Part shown: piece after piece, positions 43,371-52,116 of the stretch
Layout of the letters: every line of letters starts with the position of its first letter
How positions within the stretch are numbered: the first letter of the stretch is position 1
From: Intrasporangiaceae bacterium URHB0013
Lineage (GTDB): Bacteria > Actinomycetota > Actinomycetes > Actinomycetales > Dermatophilaceae
Length of the DNA: 64,000 bases
Assembly: GCA_000620545.1 (NCBI GenBank)
Contig: JIBA01000013.1
Coordinates: 124,001-188,000, forward strand
Direction of reading: 5' to 3'
Position numbers and translations under genes: made by a program
The notes under the pieces: generated by a model
What the model was told of the DNA's origin: nothing
Database searches by the model: none
The model's input: only the letters and a program-made list of their open reading frames with translations

Positions 43371-44045
43371 TCAGCCCTCCACGCCGGTGGACGTGTGCGG
43401 TTGACCGACCGGCTTGGACTCCGGGGACCCGCGCTCGCGCAGGTAGATGCTCAGCACGACCATGCTTGCCACCGCGAGGAACTCGGACTGCCAGTTCTGG
43501 AAGGTGCGGTTCCAGAAGTCCGGCGCCGCGAGGTACTCGCCCCAGCCCAGCGGTGCCTTGAGGTCCTTGATCTGGTCGGCGTTGTAGGCCGACCTGCCGG
43601 CGATGAACTGGGCCAGCCACGACAACAGGAAGATCGCGCCCATCGTGAGCCCGAGTGACCGTGAGAAGAGCTGGAGGCGCCATCCACGGACCTTGGCCCA
43701 GGCGGGGGAGTCCTCCTGCGCGTGGGAGCCGACCTTCTGCTTCTCGTCGGACTCGCGTCCAGCCTGGTCCAGGGGCTTGGACTCCGGTGAGCCCTTCTGC
43801 ACCAGCCAGACGGTCAACAGGATGTAGAGCAGGAACTGCAGGTACTCGGACTGCCAGTTCTCGGCAACGTCCACCGCGAACTGGGAGGACGTCACGTACT
43901 GGAGCAGGCTCATCAGGGGCAACCCGGAGTCACCCGCCTGCTCGTTGTAGAAGGCCACACCGGTCAGGGCCTGGCCGACCAGCGCAGCGATGAGCAGCAC
44001 GACGAACGCGATGGTCAGACCCTGCTCACGCAGCCCCTTGCTCAT
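43371..44045 (-). CDS. DUF6766-type membrane protein with internal duplication
   Basis: Integral membrane protein of 224 aa with four helices in two similar halves. Each half has a helix, an NWQSEYLQF/NWQSEFLAV motif, another helix, and a GSPESKP tail. The halves are joined by a charged loop (QAGRESDEKQKVGSHAQED). This resembles DUF6766; the function is unknown. The ATG overlaps the stop of the 27-aa peptide gene as ATGA, so translation is coupled. Confidence 0.85.
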   Translation of the reverse strand: MSKGLREQGLTIAFVVLLIAALVGQALTGVAFYNEQAGDSGLPLMSLLQYVTSSQFAVDVAENWQSEYLQFLLYILLTVWLVQKGSPESKPLDQAGRESDEKQKVGSHAQEDSPAWAKVRGWRLQLFSRSLGLTMGAIFLLSWLAQFIAGRSAYNADQIKDLKAPLGWGEYLAAPDFWNRTFQNWQSEFLAVASMVVLSIYLRERGSPESKPVGQPHTSTGVEG

Positions 44046-44125
44046 CGCTGAGCCAGCCCGATGGCGATGCACGCGGCCAGGCCGGTGGCGATGAAGAGCA
44101 GGATGCCGACGAAGACGACTCGCAT
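44042..44125 (-). CDS. 27-aa single-span membrane peptide
   Basis: Short gene below usual length limits. It encodes MRVVFVGILLFIATGLAA followed by CIAIGLAQR, one full transmembrane helix with a positive N terminus. It starts 3 nt after the lipoprotein stop, has an AGGGGG box 10 nt before the ATG, and its TGA overlaps the DUF6766 ATG. Such tight packing on both sides makes real translation likely. It may be a subunit or stabiliser of the DUF6766 protein. Confidence 0.65.
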   Translation of the reverse strand: MRVVFVGILLFIATGLAACIAIGLAQR

Positions 44126-44128
44126 GGC

Positions 44129-44578
44129 TCAGGCCCCCTTGATGTCGCACGAGTACGGACGGTCGGGCTCCTCCGGCGTGCAGCCCGCTGCGGTGACGCG
44201 CCACCCGGTGTCGAAGAGCGCGAGGAACATCGTGTCGTCCTCCAGGCGCACCATCGCGTCCAAGCCGTAGACCTCGACGTCTAGCACGGGCCCCGCCTGG
44301 GGCAGGCCTGCCTCCGCCAACGACTCCGCGCACGGACCGGAGGTGTCCTCGAGCTCCTCCCGGGTGTCCGGTGCAAGCAGCCCACAGGCCGACGAGGGGT
44401 CCTCCTGGGCTGCGTCAGCAAACGTGGTTGCGACCTGTCGCGCCGCATTCTCCTGGGCAGACCCCGCGCCGGAGCACCCTGCCAGTGCCACGGAGAGACC
44501 CAAAGCGGCGAGGCCCGCCGCGAGCGTCCGCGTCCCGGTCACCGCCGGCGTATGCCGTGAGCGTCCTCTGGAGGTCAT
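44129..44578 (-). CDS. Secreted lipoprotein of unknown function
   Basis: Protein of 149 aa with a lipoprotein signal: basic start, hydrophobic stretch AAGLAALGLSVALAGCSG with lipobox LAGC (Cys at about 35). The mature part has further cysteines (SACGLL, GPCAES, AAGCTPE, YSCDI) that could form disulfides, and a strand-rich end VRLEDDTMFLALFDTGWRV. It is first of a three-gene unit with the 27-aa peptide and DUF6766. No family is recognised. Confidence 0.75.
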   Translation of the reverse strand: MTSRGRSRHTPAVTGTRTLAAGLAALGLSVALAGCSGAGSAQENAARQVATTFADAAQEDPSSACGLLAPDTREELEDTSGPCAESLAEAGLPQAGPVLDVEVYGLDAMVRLEDDTMFLALFDTGWRVTAAGCTPEEPDRPYSCDIKGA

Positions 44579-44679
44579 GACATCGGCCTGCCCCCGCAGG
44601 CCGGGCGCGCGGTGGCGCGTCCGCTGCCCTGAGACGCCACGCCTCGCACCGTGACCGACGTCCAGCCCGAGCCGGCGCT

Positions 44680-45249
44680 TCACGACCGCGGGAGGACGGT
44701 CAGGACGCGCTCGATGTGGACGCGGAACTCTTGGATGAAGTTCTGGAGGAAGGCCTCCGTCTCCGAGTCGGTGACCTGGCCCTCGTCGGAGATCAGCCCG
44801 GGCCGGACCTGGATGTAGGCCTCGGGTGCCGTCATCTGCCGGGCGTTGCAGAAGCTCAGCACGGCACGCAGGCTCTGCTGCGCGACGGCGGTCCCGATGG
44901 AACCCGGGGAGGCGCCGATCACAGCTGCCGGCATGTGGTCGAACGAGTTGTGCCCCCATGGCCTCGACGCCCAGTCGATCGCGTTCTTCAGCGCACCAGG
45001 GATGGACCGGTTGTACTCCGGAGTCACGAAGAGGACGGCGTCGGCCGCGGCCAACGAGTCCTTGACGGCGCGTGCCTCCGCTGGGTAGTCGCTGTCGAAG
45101 TCGGGGCTGTAGAGGGGCAGCTTCCCGATGGGAATCTCGGTGAACTCGAGGTCACCCGGGGCCAGACCGATGAGAGCCCGGCTGAGGGTGCGGTTGATCG
45201 ATGTCGACGACAAGCTCCCGACGAAGTAGGCCACCTGGTACGTCCTCAC
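44680..45249 (-). CDS. NADPH-dependent FMN reductase family protein
   Basis: Flavodoxin-fold oxidoreductase of 189 aa. The FMN phosphate loop is VGSLSSTSINRTLSRAL and the second flavin motif is FVTPEYNRSIPGALKNAIDW, both hallmarks of the family (azoreductase/chromate-reductase type). The GTG at 45249 has AAGGAG 6 nt upstream. It is divergent from a GAF-ANTAR gene, suggesting a link to redox or stress response, but no substrate can be named. Confidence 0.92.
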   Translation of the reverse strand: MRTYQVAYFVGSLSSTSINRTLSRALIGLAPGDLEFTEIPIGKLPLYSPDFDSDYPAEARAVKDSLAAADAVLFVTPEYNRSIPGALKNAIDWASRPWGHNSFDHMPAAVIGASPGSIGTAVAQQSLRAVLSFCNARQMTAPEAYIQVRPGLISDEGQVTDSETEAFLQNFIQEFRVHIERVLTVLPRS

Positions 45250-45625
45250 ATCTCGCTCCTTCCACGAGTGGTGCTCATTGGGTGCATCCACCTCCTACCC
45301 GACGGAAACGGCGTCAACCGCGCGTCTCGCGACGGGTGGCCGGGTAGCCATTCCGACACGAAGCGAAGCACGTCATCGCGCAGGGCTGGTCCCGGGCCGC
45401 GATGAGCGCGTGCACCAGGCGAGCCGTACCCGCACGGCACGTCCGTCCGTCACCGCGCACGCAGCGGCGGGGCGGGGGCGGGTGGGCTGTCGGCGCCTCG
45501 ACCGGGTCTCGATCCGAAAAACAGGGACTTCTCGGCCGCACAAGCGGGGGGGAGAGGAGCATCATGGGCAGAAAGATCGTGGTGCAAGGTGCGCCACAGG
45601 AGTAACGCCGAAAGGTGCGCCCGAG
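45250..45625. other. Divergent region upstream of a GAF-ANTAR gene, with a 13-codon leader frame
   Basis: A 376-bp region between the FMN reductase and a GAF-ANTAR gene. A short open frame at 45564-45605 encodes MGRKIVVQGAPQE and has GAGGAG 4 nt upstream of its ATG. It ends 20 nt before the regulator start, so a leader peptide is possible. The rest shows no clear signal. Confidence 0.4.
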
Positions 45626-46411
45626 ATGGACGAGTTCTTCCGTTCCGGCCAGCTGCCGGCCCTTCGCTGCGTCGCGGAGGCGTTCGCGGAGCTCGGTGCC
45701 AAGATCCAGTCGGCCGGTTCCTCGACCGTCCTGGAGGCCGTCACGGACGTGACGCTCGAGCGACTGGGTGGTGCCGCTTCGGTGAGCATCACGGGCGCCC
45801 GCAGCGCACACTTCTGGACCGCCGCTGCCACGGACGACCGAGCCCGACGAGCGGACTCCATCCAGTACGAGCTCCGTTCCGGGCCGTGCCTCGACGCGAT
45901 CCGCAAGGACACGCTCTACTGGCCGTGCGACCTACGCAGCGACCCGCGGTGGCCGGAGTACGGTCGGCGGGTTGCCGAGGAGATGGGTTTCCTCAGCATG
46001 CTCTCGTACCGCATGGTCCTGGCCACGGACAACGAGGTCGCCGGGCTCAACATCTACGCCGAGAAGGTCGACGCCTTCACCGAGATGGACGTCATGCTCG
46101 GTCTCCTGCTGGCCACGCACGGGGCACAGGCGGCGGCGGCGGCCGAGCACCGGGAACACGTCGGCCACCTGGAACGAGCCTTGACGTCCAACCGCCTCAT
46201 CGGCACGGCGGTGGGCATCGTCATGGCCAGGTACGTCGTGACCCAAGAGCAGGCGTTCGACCTGCTGCGCATCGCGAGCCAGAACACCAACCGCAAGCTG
46301 GTCGACATCGCACGCGAGGTCACCGAGACCGGCACCCTCGAGGTCGCCCCGGCCCCACGCATCCCGTCGCGACGCGCGTCCGCGGTCGGACGCCCAACCG
46401 GGACTGGATGA
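45626..46411 (+). CDS. GAF-ANTAR RNA-binding regulator (canonical ANTAR)
   Basis: Cytoplasmic protein of 261 aa: a GAF domain (about 15-170; GPCLDAIRKDTLYWPCDL) and an ANTAR domain at about 185-240 (SNRLIGTAVGIVMARYVV, then [17 protein letters not shown]). ANTAR domains bind paired hexaloop hairpins and act as antiterminators. Its ANTAR is almost identical in pattern to that at 53829. The start ATG has AAAGGTG upstream. The signal sensed by GAF is unknown. Confidence 0.9.
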   Translation: MDEFFRSGQLPALRCVAEAFAELGAKIQSAGSSTVLEAVTDVTLERLGGAASVSITGARSAHFWTAAATDDRARRADSIQYELRSGPCLDAIRKDTLYWPCDLRSDPRWPEYGRRVAEEMGFLSMLSYRMVLATDNEVAGLNIYAEKVDAFTEMDVMLGLLLATHGAQAAAAAEHREHVGHLERALTSNRLIGTAVGIVMARYVVTQEQAFDLLRIASQNTNRKLVDIAREVTETGTLEVAPAPRIPSRRASAVGRPTGTG

Positions 46412-46480
46412 CGGCCTTTCGAACGACGGCGGCCTCGGTGGGTGCGGCGGCGACGGGAATGGACCGAGTCGCCCGTGGGG

Positions 46481-47914
46481 TCAGGCCCCCTTGACCACCC
46501 GGAAGGACGTGAGCTCGGGGTCCGAGGCGTCCGGGATCGTCATGCCGGCCGCGAGGCCGGCCCGTAGGTAGTCCACGACGGCCTGGTTGAATCGCTCGCC
46601 CGGCAGCACCGCTGGAACGCCGGGGGGATACGGGCTGACCATCTCCGCGCTGATCCGACCCGCCGGCTCGGCCACCTGCTCCGTCTCCGCGAAGTAGGCG
46701 TCACGCGGGGACATGGCCTGCTCCAGGTTGAGCTCCTCGAGCGGCGGGATGTCGGGAGCCCGTCGGTCGTCCTCCGGGGGGTTGCTCGCAAGGCTCACCA
46801 TCGCCTGCGCCAGGCGGTCCATCGCCGCCTCCTCATCCGCGTAGGTCAGGGAGAAGACGAGGTGGCGGGCGTCGCCGAGCTGGGCCGCGATCTGGTGCTC
46901 GTTCTCGAGCCACTCCTTCGCCGTGTAGCCGGTGATGCCCAGCGCAGACACGTCCACGCAGAGCTTCAGCGGGTCCCACTCGGCGACCCCCGGCGTCTGC
47001 TGGAACTCCTCGCCGATAACGCTGAGACCGTCGACGTCCCCCAGTCGCTTGCGCATCTCCGCGGCCTGCCGGAGCGCCCCGTCGATGAGCTCCTTGCCGT
47101 TGAGGGCCAGGTGGCGCCGCCAGCCGTCGATCGAGCCGTACATCAAGGGGGAGGGGCTCGTCGTCGTGATGAGGTCGAGGCGCAGCCGGAGGTCCACCGT
47201 GTTCACGAGGTCCCCACCCACGAGGATCATCGAGGCCTGGCACAGGCCGCCGTCCGCCTTGTGCAGGCTCTGGACGGCAAGATCCGCGCCGGCCTTGACC
47301 GCAGCGGTCGGAGGGTCGGGATGGAAGCCGAAGTGGCCGCCCCAGGCCTCGTCGACGAAGAGGGGCAGCCCGCGTTCGTGGCAGAGGTCGGCCACCCCGG
47401 CGACGTCGGCACCCGTGCCGTACTCGGTGGGTGTGATCAGCACGACCGCGTCGATGTCGGAGTGCTCTGCCAGGACGCGGGCCACGGTCTCGGTGGTGGC
47501 GGGGTGCGCGATCTGTCGCTCGGGGTCCCACGACGGCCGCAACCAGACGGGATCCGCACCCGCGAGGATCAGGCTCGCAACGACCGACTTGTGCACGTTC
47601 CGGTCGACGAGCACCTTCTTGCCGGGACCCGTGATCGTCAGCAGGGCCGTGTGGATCGAGATGCTGGAGCCGCAGGTCGTGAAAACCGCGTCGCGGGCGC
47701 CGACGGCGGCCGCATACAGCTGCTCGGCCTCTCCCACCGAGGACTTGGCCATGATGACGTCTGCCTCGAACGCGCCGCGCGACAAGACGCTCGCCGTCCG
47801 CTCGTCGGTGCCCCGCCCGAAACGGTGCCCCGGGAGCGAGAACGGATAGATCCCCTCCTCGCGGATGTGGGAGATGGCGTCGAGCACGGGCGTCGAGTCC
47901 TGGTCCAGGTTCAC
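46481..47914 (-). CDS. Orn/Lys/Arg decarboxylase-family PLP enzyme
   Basis: Cytoplasmic fold-type I PLP enzyme of 477 aa. It has the family pattern: FSLPGHRFGRGTD near the start, the PLP loop VDRNVHKSVVASLILAGADP, FVDEAWGGHFGFHP with the PLP aspartate, and the Schiff-base lysine in SLHKADGGL (Lys219). It is shorter than inducible E. coli forms and resembles SpeA-type actinobacterial and firmicute members. The substrate (arginine, lysine or ornithine) is not settled. The GTG at 47914 avoids overlap with the upstream GAF-ANTAR gene; an alternative at 48052 overlaps it. Confidence 0.9.
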   Translation of the reverse strand: MNLDQDSTPVLDAISHIREEGIYPFSLPGHRFGRGTDERTASVLSRGAFEADVIMAKSSVGEAEQLYAAAVGARDAVFTTCGSSISIHTALLTITGPGKKVLVDRNVHKSVVASLILAGADPVWLRPSWDPERQIAHPATTETVARVLAEHSDIDAVVLITPTEYGTGADVAGVADLCHERGLPLFVDEAWGGHFGFHPDPPTAAVKAGADLAVQSLHKADGGLCQASMILVGGDLVNTVDLRLRLDLITTTSPSPLMYGSIDGWRRHLALNGKELIDGALRQAAEMRKRLGDVDGLSVIGEEFQQTPGVAEWDPLKLCVDVSALGITGYTAKEWLENEHQIAAQLGDARHLVFSLTYADEEAAMDRLAQAMVSLASNPPEDDRRAPDIPPLEELNLEQAMSPRDAYFAETEQVAEPAGRISAEMVSPYPPGVPAVLPGERFNQAVVDYLRAGLAAGMTIPDASDPELTSFRVVKGA

Positions 47915-47996
47915 GCTGTCCCAGTACCCCCCCGAACGCCGGACACACAACCACGTGTCAGCTCTGCCCAGTGCGGGTCGTCCAGCACCCGGTGCG

Positions 47997-48737
47997 CTAC
48001 TCGACCGGCCCCGACCCACCGTGCCCGGCTGCGTGGTCACCGAGGTGCTCACGGATGACGGCCTGGGCCAGCGTCACCATCTCGATGCCGGCACGAGCTG
48101 CCGCCTCCTCGAGGTTCGTCTCGGCCTGGTCGGGGCTGACGCCCCGAGCCGCCACGAGGATGCCGACCGCCAGGTCGATGGTGTGCATCTGCTCCAGGCG
48201 AGCGGGGGCCTTGGCCGCCTCCAGGCGAGTGGTGAAGCCGAGGTCCGCGTTGGCGATGGCGCCCGGGGCCCAGGCACCGAACAGCTCTGCCAGGTCGTGC
48301 GCTCGGCCCTCGAAGGTGTCGGGCAGGCGGCCATAGAGGTTGACCCCACCGATGACCGTGTCCCCGTCGAGGACAGGCAGGGACAGCGTGCTCCGAATGC
48401 CCTCGGCGGCTCCGACCTGGGCGAAGAGCTGCCACCGCCCCTCGTCGAGCATCTCGGCGTGGTCGACCTCCACGACTCGGGCATCGGCCGCCGCCTCCAC
48501 GCACGGTCCGCCGTCGAGGTACTGCACCGCGTCGAGCAAGGCCACCTCCTGCGCGGTGGCGACGTAGGTCAGCGTCACGCCTTGGGCCACGAGCCCGAGG
48601 CTGAAACCCAGGACGTCCGGTGCCAGGTCATGGACCCGCCGGGCCGTTTCGGCGAGCTCGGCGCCGAGACGGTCGTCGTCGTATCTGCCAAGCGCTGCCA
48701 GGGCCTGAAGGGTCTCCGGGACTGGTTCCACGGGCAC
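47997..48737 (-). CDS. GAF-ANTAR regulator, divergent ANTAR (group B)
   Basis: Protein of 246 aa. The GAF part runs LGFSLGLVAQGVTLTYVATA to GVNLYGRLPDTFEGRAHDLA. The C-terminal ANTAR-like helices (DLAVGILVAARGVSPDQAE, then EEAAARAGIEMVTLAQAVI) are diverged from the canonical form. It shares the opening PVPET with the proteins at 54779 and 57962, so the three are paralogues. It is upstream of the decarboxylase on the same strand by 82 nt and may be cotranscribed. Confidence 0.85.
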   Translation of the reverse strand: MPVEPVPETLQALAALGRYDDDRLGAELAETARRVHDLAPDVLGFSLGLVAQGVTLTYVATAQEVALLDAVQYLDGGPCVEAAADARVVEVDHAEMLDEGRWQLFAQVGAAEGIRSTLSLPVLDGDTVIGGVNLYGRLPDTFEGRAHDLAELFGAWAPGAIANADLGFTTRLEAAKAPARLEQMHTIDLAVGILVAARGVSPDQAETNLEEAAARAGIEMVTLAQAVIREHLGDHAAGHGGSGPVE

Positions 48738-48810
48738 TGGTTACCCAAAGGGGGGGGCGCCACACACGACGGACGGCAAGACCGCCTTCGCGGCGCCACC
48801 TGCGCTCAGC

Positions 48811-49011
48811 TCAGAGGCGGGCGCGGTGGCGCCGGAGCTGGGCGATGACCTGCCTCTCACGGCGGGCGAGCTCGAGCAGGTCGGGGTTGAGCGAGCTGGT
48901 ACCGCTGGCGTCCGGCGGGACGACGGTCGGCGTGCGGCGGACCTGGTCCTCGAGCTCGGCCAGCTCGGCGATCAGCTCGCGGATGGTCTTGCGCGGTTGT
49001 GCGGGGTGCAC
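48811..49011 (-). CDS. Small helical hypothetical protein
   Basis: Protein of 66 aa predicted to be an antiparallel helical pair: ELIAELAELEDQVRR and LLELARRERQVIAQLRRHRARL joined by a Pro/Ser loop. It resembles small DUF2630-like proteins in shape, but the match is not firm. The GTG at 49011 has GGAGG 4 nt upstream; a longer frame to 49050 crosses an inverted repeat. It probably forms a dimer or binds a partner. Confidence 0.65.
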   Translation of the reverse strand: MHPAQPRKTIRELIAELAELEDQVRRTPTVVPPDASGTSSLNPDLLELARRERQVIAQLRRHRARL

Positions 49012-49029
49012 GGTGCCTCCATGGGACCG

Positions 49030-49055
49030 CCACCGTGACCGGTCCGTCACGGTGG
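49030..49055. promoter_or_regulatory. 10-bp perfect inverted repeat
   Basis: CCACCGTGAC and GTCACGGTGG surround a 6-nt centre, 18 nt upstream of the GTG of the small helical protein. A regulator dimer site or leader hairpin is possible. Confidence 0.45.
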
Positions 49056-49151
49056 ATTCCTGCCCACCGTGGTTGGAGGCCGACGACGACGTACCCGTTG
49101 GCCGGGACGTGAAACGTGTCCTGCATCACACGGCGCCCCGCAGTCCTTCAG

Positions 49152-49230
49152 CGTGCCGGACGGCGCGTCACCGTGCCGGACGGCCCGTCAGGGTGACGGA
49201 CGCCCGACACGGTGTCGCACGTCCCGTCAC
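49152..49230. repeat. Four near-tandem 20-bp repeats
   Basis: Units start at 49152, 49172, 49192 and 49211. The first two differ at two positions (CGTGCCGGACGGC then G or C, then CGTCA); the later two are diverged. The last overlaps the stop of the alcohol dehydrogenase gene. Confidence 0.7.
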
Positions 49231-50402
49231 GGCGTCAGCACGACCTTCTCGCAGTTCTCCTGCTTGTTCTTGAAGATGTCGAAAGCGTGGGGCGCCTCCT
49301 CCAGCGAGAGCCGGTGCGTGATGACGCGCGTCGGGTCGAGCTCCCCGGCCTCGATGCGCCGGAGGAGGGGCTCGAGGTAGCGGTGCACGTGGGCCTGGCC
49401 GGTCCGCAGCGTCAGGGAGCGGTTCATCCACGCGCCCGCGGGGAACTTGTCGATGAAGCCTCCGTAGACGCCGATCACCGACACGGTGCCACCGCTGCGG
49501 CAGGAGAGGATCGCCTGCCGGAGGGCATGCGGTCGGTCGGTCTCGGACCGCACCGCCTGCTTCACCCGGTCGTACGTCTGCAGCGACGCGCTGCCGTGTG
49601 TGGCCTCGAGGCCGACGGCGTCGATGCACTTGTCGGGTCCACGTCCACCGGTCAGCTCGAGCAGGCGCGTGCGCACATCCGTGTCGTCGAAGTTGATCGT
49701 CGTGTGGCCCGCCGCCGCCGCCATCTCGAGCCGGTACGGCTCGCGGTCGATCGCGATGACCTCGTGGGCGCCGAGCACGCGCGCGCTGTCCATAGCGAAC
49801 TGACCGACCGGCCCGGCGCCCCACACGGCGACCACGTCGCTGCTCCTGATGTCGCACATCTCGGCGCCCATCCAGCCGGTCGGCAGGATGTCGGACAGGA
49901 AGAGCACCTGCTCGTCCGTGAGGTCGGACTCGATCTTGAGGGGGCCCACGTCGGCAAACGGCACCCGGACGTACTCGGCCTGCCCACCGGCATACCCGCC
50001 GGTCAGGTGGGAGTAGCCGAAGATGCCGGCCACGGGGTGACCGAACATCTTCTCGGCGATGGCGGCGTTGGGGTTGCTGTTCTCGCAGCACGAGTACATC
50101 TCGGCCGCGCAGGCGTTGCAGGAGCCGCAGGCGATGGGGAAGGGCACCACGACCCGATCGCCCACGCGCAGGGTGTCGCCGGAGATGCCAGAGCCGACCT
50201 CCACGACCTCGCCCATGAACTCGTGCCCGAGGACGTCCCCGTCCTGCATCGACGGCACATAGCCGTCGACGAGGTGCAGGTCGGACCCGCAGACGGCGGT
50301 CGACGTGACGCGGACGATGGCGTCGCGGCGGCTGAGGAGGGAGGGGTCGGGGACGTCGCGGACCTCGACCGAGTTGCGACCCGCGAAGCAGTTGGCCCTC
50401 AT
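49227..50402 (-). CDS. Zinc-dependent alcohol dehydrogenase (formaldehyde-dehydrogenase-like)
   Basis: Cytoplasmic MDR-family dehydrogenase of 391 aa. Catalytic-zinc motif CGSDLHLVDGYVPSMQ and GHEFMGEVVEVG; structural-zinc cysteines in CGSCNACAAEMYSC; nucleotide-binding loop VWGAGPVGQFAMDSARVLGA. An extended mid-region (DRPHALRQAILSCRSGG) is typical of glutathione-independent formaldehyde dehydrogenase-like members. The ATG overlaps the upstream SRPBCC stop as ATGA, so the two are cotranslated. Confidence 0.93.
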   Translation of the reverse strand: MRANCFAGRNSVEVRDVPDPSLLSRRDAIVRVTSTAVCGSDLHLVDGYVPSMQDGDVLGHEFMGEVVEVGSGISGDTLRVGDRVVVPFPIACGSCNACAAEMYSCCENSNPNAAIAEKMFGHPVAGIFGYSHLTGGYAGGQAEYVRVPFADVGPLKIESDLTDEQVLFLSDILPTGWMGAEMCDIRSSDVVAVWGAGPVGQFAMDSARVLGAHEVIAIDREPYRLEMAAAAGHTTINFDDTDVRTRLLELTGGRGPDKCIDAVGLEATHGSASLQTYDRVKQAVRSETDRPHALRQAILSCRSGGTVSVIGVYGGFIDKFPAGAWMNRSLTLRTGQAHVHRYLEPLLRRIEAGELDPTRVITHRLSLEEAPHAFDIFKNKQENCEKVVLTP

Positions 50403-50941
50403 GACGCGAACACCTCAGCCCGCTCGTCGGCACTCAACGGCTGTGCGGCTCGCTGCGGGAACTCGTGACGCGCCCGCTTGCCCCACGGGGCCCCGTCGGA
50501 GCGCACCACCTCACCGGTCTCCATCACCTGCTTGAACCTGCGCAGGTCGTCGTCGAGCTGCTGGTGGGGTTCCTCACCGAAGTACTTCGCGGCCGCCTTG
50601 CCGATCGCGCCGCCGGGCAGGTGGTAGGCCAGCACGACGTGCACCTCCGTGCCCTGCCCGCCCGGTGCAGGGACGAACCAGACCTTGCCCTGGTTGGGCA
50701 CGAGGCTCTCGCCCACCGAACGCCAGGCGATGCTCGAACCCGGCACGTCCTCGGTGGTCTCCGCGTCCCACTCCACCACCTGTCCGAACGGTGCCGTGGC
50801 CGTCCAGTGGGTGGCGTTCGGTCCCGTCTCGACCACGCTGTCGAGGTGGGTCATGAAGCGCGGAAGGTTCGCGAAGTCGTGCCAGAAGTCGTACACGTCC
50901 GACGGTTCGCGTCGGACCGTGGTCGTTGCGAGCATGTCCAT
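50399..50941 (-). CDS. SRPBCC family protein
   Basis: Protein of 180 aa with the SRPBCC layout: TTVRREPSDVYDFWHDFANLPRFM, then strands EWDAETTEDVPGSSIAWR and VHVVLAYHLPGG, and a C-terminal helix QLDDDLRRFKQVMETGE. This resembles the YbaY/coenzyme-Q-binding-like and cyclase-like actinobacterial proteins near alcohol dehydrogenases. The ATG at 50941 has GGAGGAG 7 nt upstream. It is coupled to the dehydrogenase. Confidence 0.87.
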   Translation of the reverse strand: MDMLATTTVRREPSDVYDFWHDFANLPRFMTHLDSVVETGPNATHWTATAPFGQVVEWDAETTEDVPGSSIAWRSVGESLVPNQGKVWFVPAPGGQGTEVHVVLAYHLPGGAIGKAAAKYFGEEPHQQLDDDLRRFKQVMETGEVVRSDGAPWGKRARHEFPQRAAQPLSADERAEVFAS

Positions 50942-51040
50942 GAAGCTCTCCTCCTCGTTGGTGTGGGTCAGCCGGACGGACGACAAGGCGCCGGCACCTC
51001 CATGGGGCTGCCTCTACCCAGCCGCGCCCGCTTCACTCGC

Positions 51041-51071
51041 CGACCGAGCGACCGAGCGACCGAGCGATCGA
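51041..51071. repeat. 8-bp tandem repeats
   Basis: CGACCGAG occurs three times in tandem from 51041, followed by a variant CGATCGAC. It lies in the gap upstream of the SRPBCC gene and may slip. Confidence 0.75.
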
Positions 51072-51114
51072 CCTGCCGGGACCGCAAGCCGTGCCGGCAC
51101 TCGCGGCGGGCAGG

Positions 51115-52008
51115 TCAGGTGAGCGGTTGGCCACCGGTCACGCCGAGCACCTCACCAGTGACGTAGCTGGACTCCTGCGAGGCGAGGAACACGTAGGCCG
51201 GAGCGAGCTCCGCCGGCTGTCCGGCTCGTCCCATGGGCGTCTGCTCGCCGAACGATCCCACCGACCCCTCGGGCATCGTGGCCGGGATGAGTGGTGTCCA
51301 GATGGGGCCCGGCGCGACGGCGTTCACGCGGATCCCCTTCTCTGCCAGGCTCTGCGCGAGACCCTGGGTGAACGCCACGATGCCCGCCTTCGTCGTCGCG
51401 TAGTCCAGGAGCTGTGGCGACGGCTGCCGCGACTGGATGGAGGAGGTGTTGATGATGGTCGACCCCGGGCGCAGGTGGGGGAGGGCGCGTCGGCAGAGCC
51501 AGAACATCGCGTAGAGGTTGGTCTTCATGACGCGGTCGAGCTGCTCGGTCGTGATGTCCTCGAGCCCGCCCTCCTGGGCCATCTGGTATGCCGCGTTGTT
51601 GACGAGGATGTCCAGGCCACCGAGCTTCTCGAGGGCCTCGTCGACCACACGGTTGCACTCCTGCTCCTGGGTGAGGTCGGTGAGGACGACGACGGCCCGG
51701 CGGCCGGCCTCCGTGACGAGACGAGCGGTCTCGTCGGCGTCCTCCTGCTCCTCGGGGAGGCACGCGACCAGCACGTCGGCCCCCTCCCGCGCGTAGGCGA
51801 TCGCGACGGCCCGGCCGATGCCGGAGTCACCGCCGGTGATGACGGCGCGCTTGCCCTCGAGCCGCCCGGATCCTCGGTAGGTCTCCTCACCGTGGTCCGG
51901 CTCGTCGCCCATGTCCTGCGTGAGCCCGGGGTGTTCGATGCTCTCGTTCTCGCTGTCCGGCTGCTCGTACTGGTCGCTCGGGTCCTGGGGGGTGTTCTGG
52001 TCAGACAT
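51115..52008 (-). CDS. SDR-family oxidoreductase (YghA-like)
   Basis: Short-chain dehydrogenase of 297 aa. The long acidic N-terminal lead (about 45 residues, [20 protein letters not shown]) precedes the glycine motif [26 protein letters not shown], the serine in [10 protein letters not shown] and the YATTK catalytic pair ([14 protein letters not shown]) are present. This pattern is that of the NADP-dependent YghA/YhdF type group, often stress-induced; the substrate is unknown. It is divergent from recQ, sharing a 108-bp control region. Confidence 0.92.
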   Translation of the reverse strand: MSDQNTPQDPSDQYEQPDSENESIEHPGLTQDMGDEPDHGEETYRGSGRLEGKRAVITGGDSGIGRAVAIAYAREGADVLVACLPEEQEDADETARLVTEAGRRAVVVLTDLTQEQECNRVVDEALEKLGGLDILVNNAAYQMAQEGGLEDITTEQLDRVMKTNLYAMFWLCRRALPHLRPGSTIINTSSIQSRQPSPQLLDYATTKAGIVAFTQGLAQSLAEKGIRVNAVAPGPIWTPLIPATMPEGSVGSFGEQTPMGRAGQPAELAPAYVFLASQESSYVTGEVLGVTGGQPLT

Positions 52009-52116
52009 GCATCCGGCTTCCTGGCTCGAGGTGGCTGCTCTGGTGGGCCCCGCCTACCCAGCAGCCGCGGTCCCAAGCGGCGTTGTTCGCACCGCGGGCC
52101 CGGGTACGTCTGCGCC

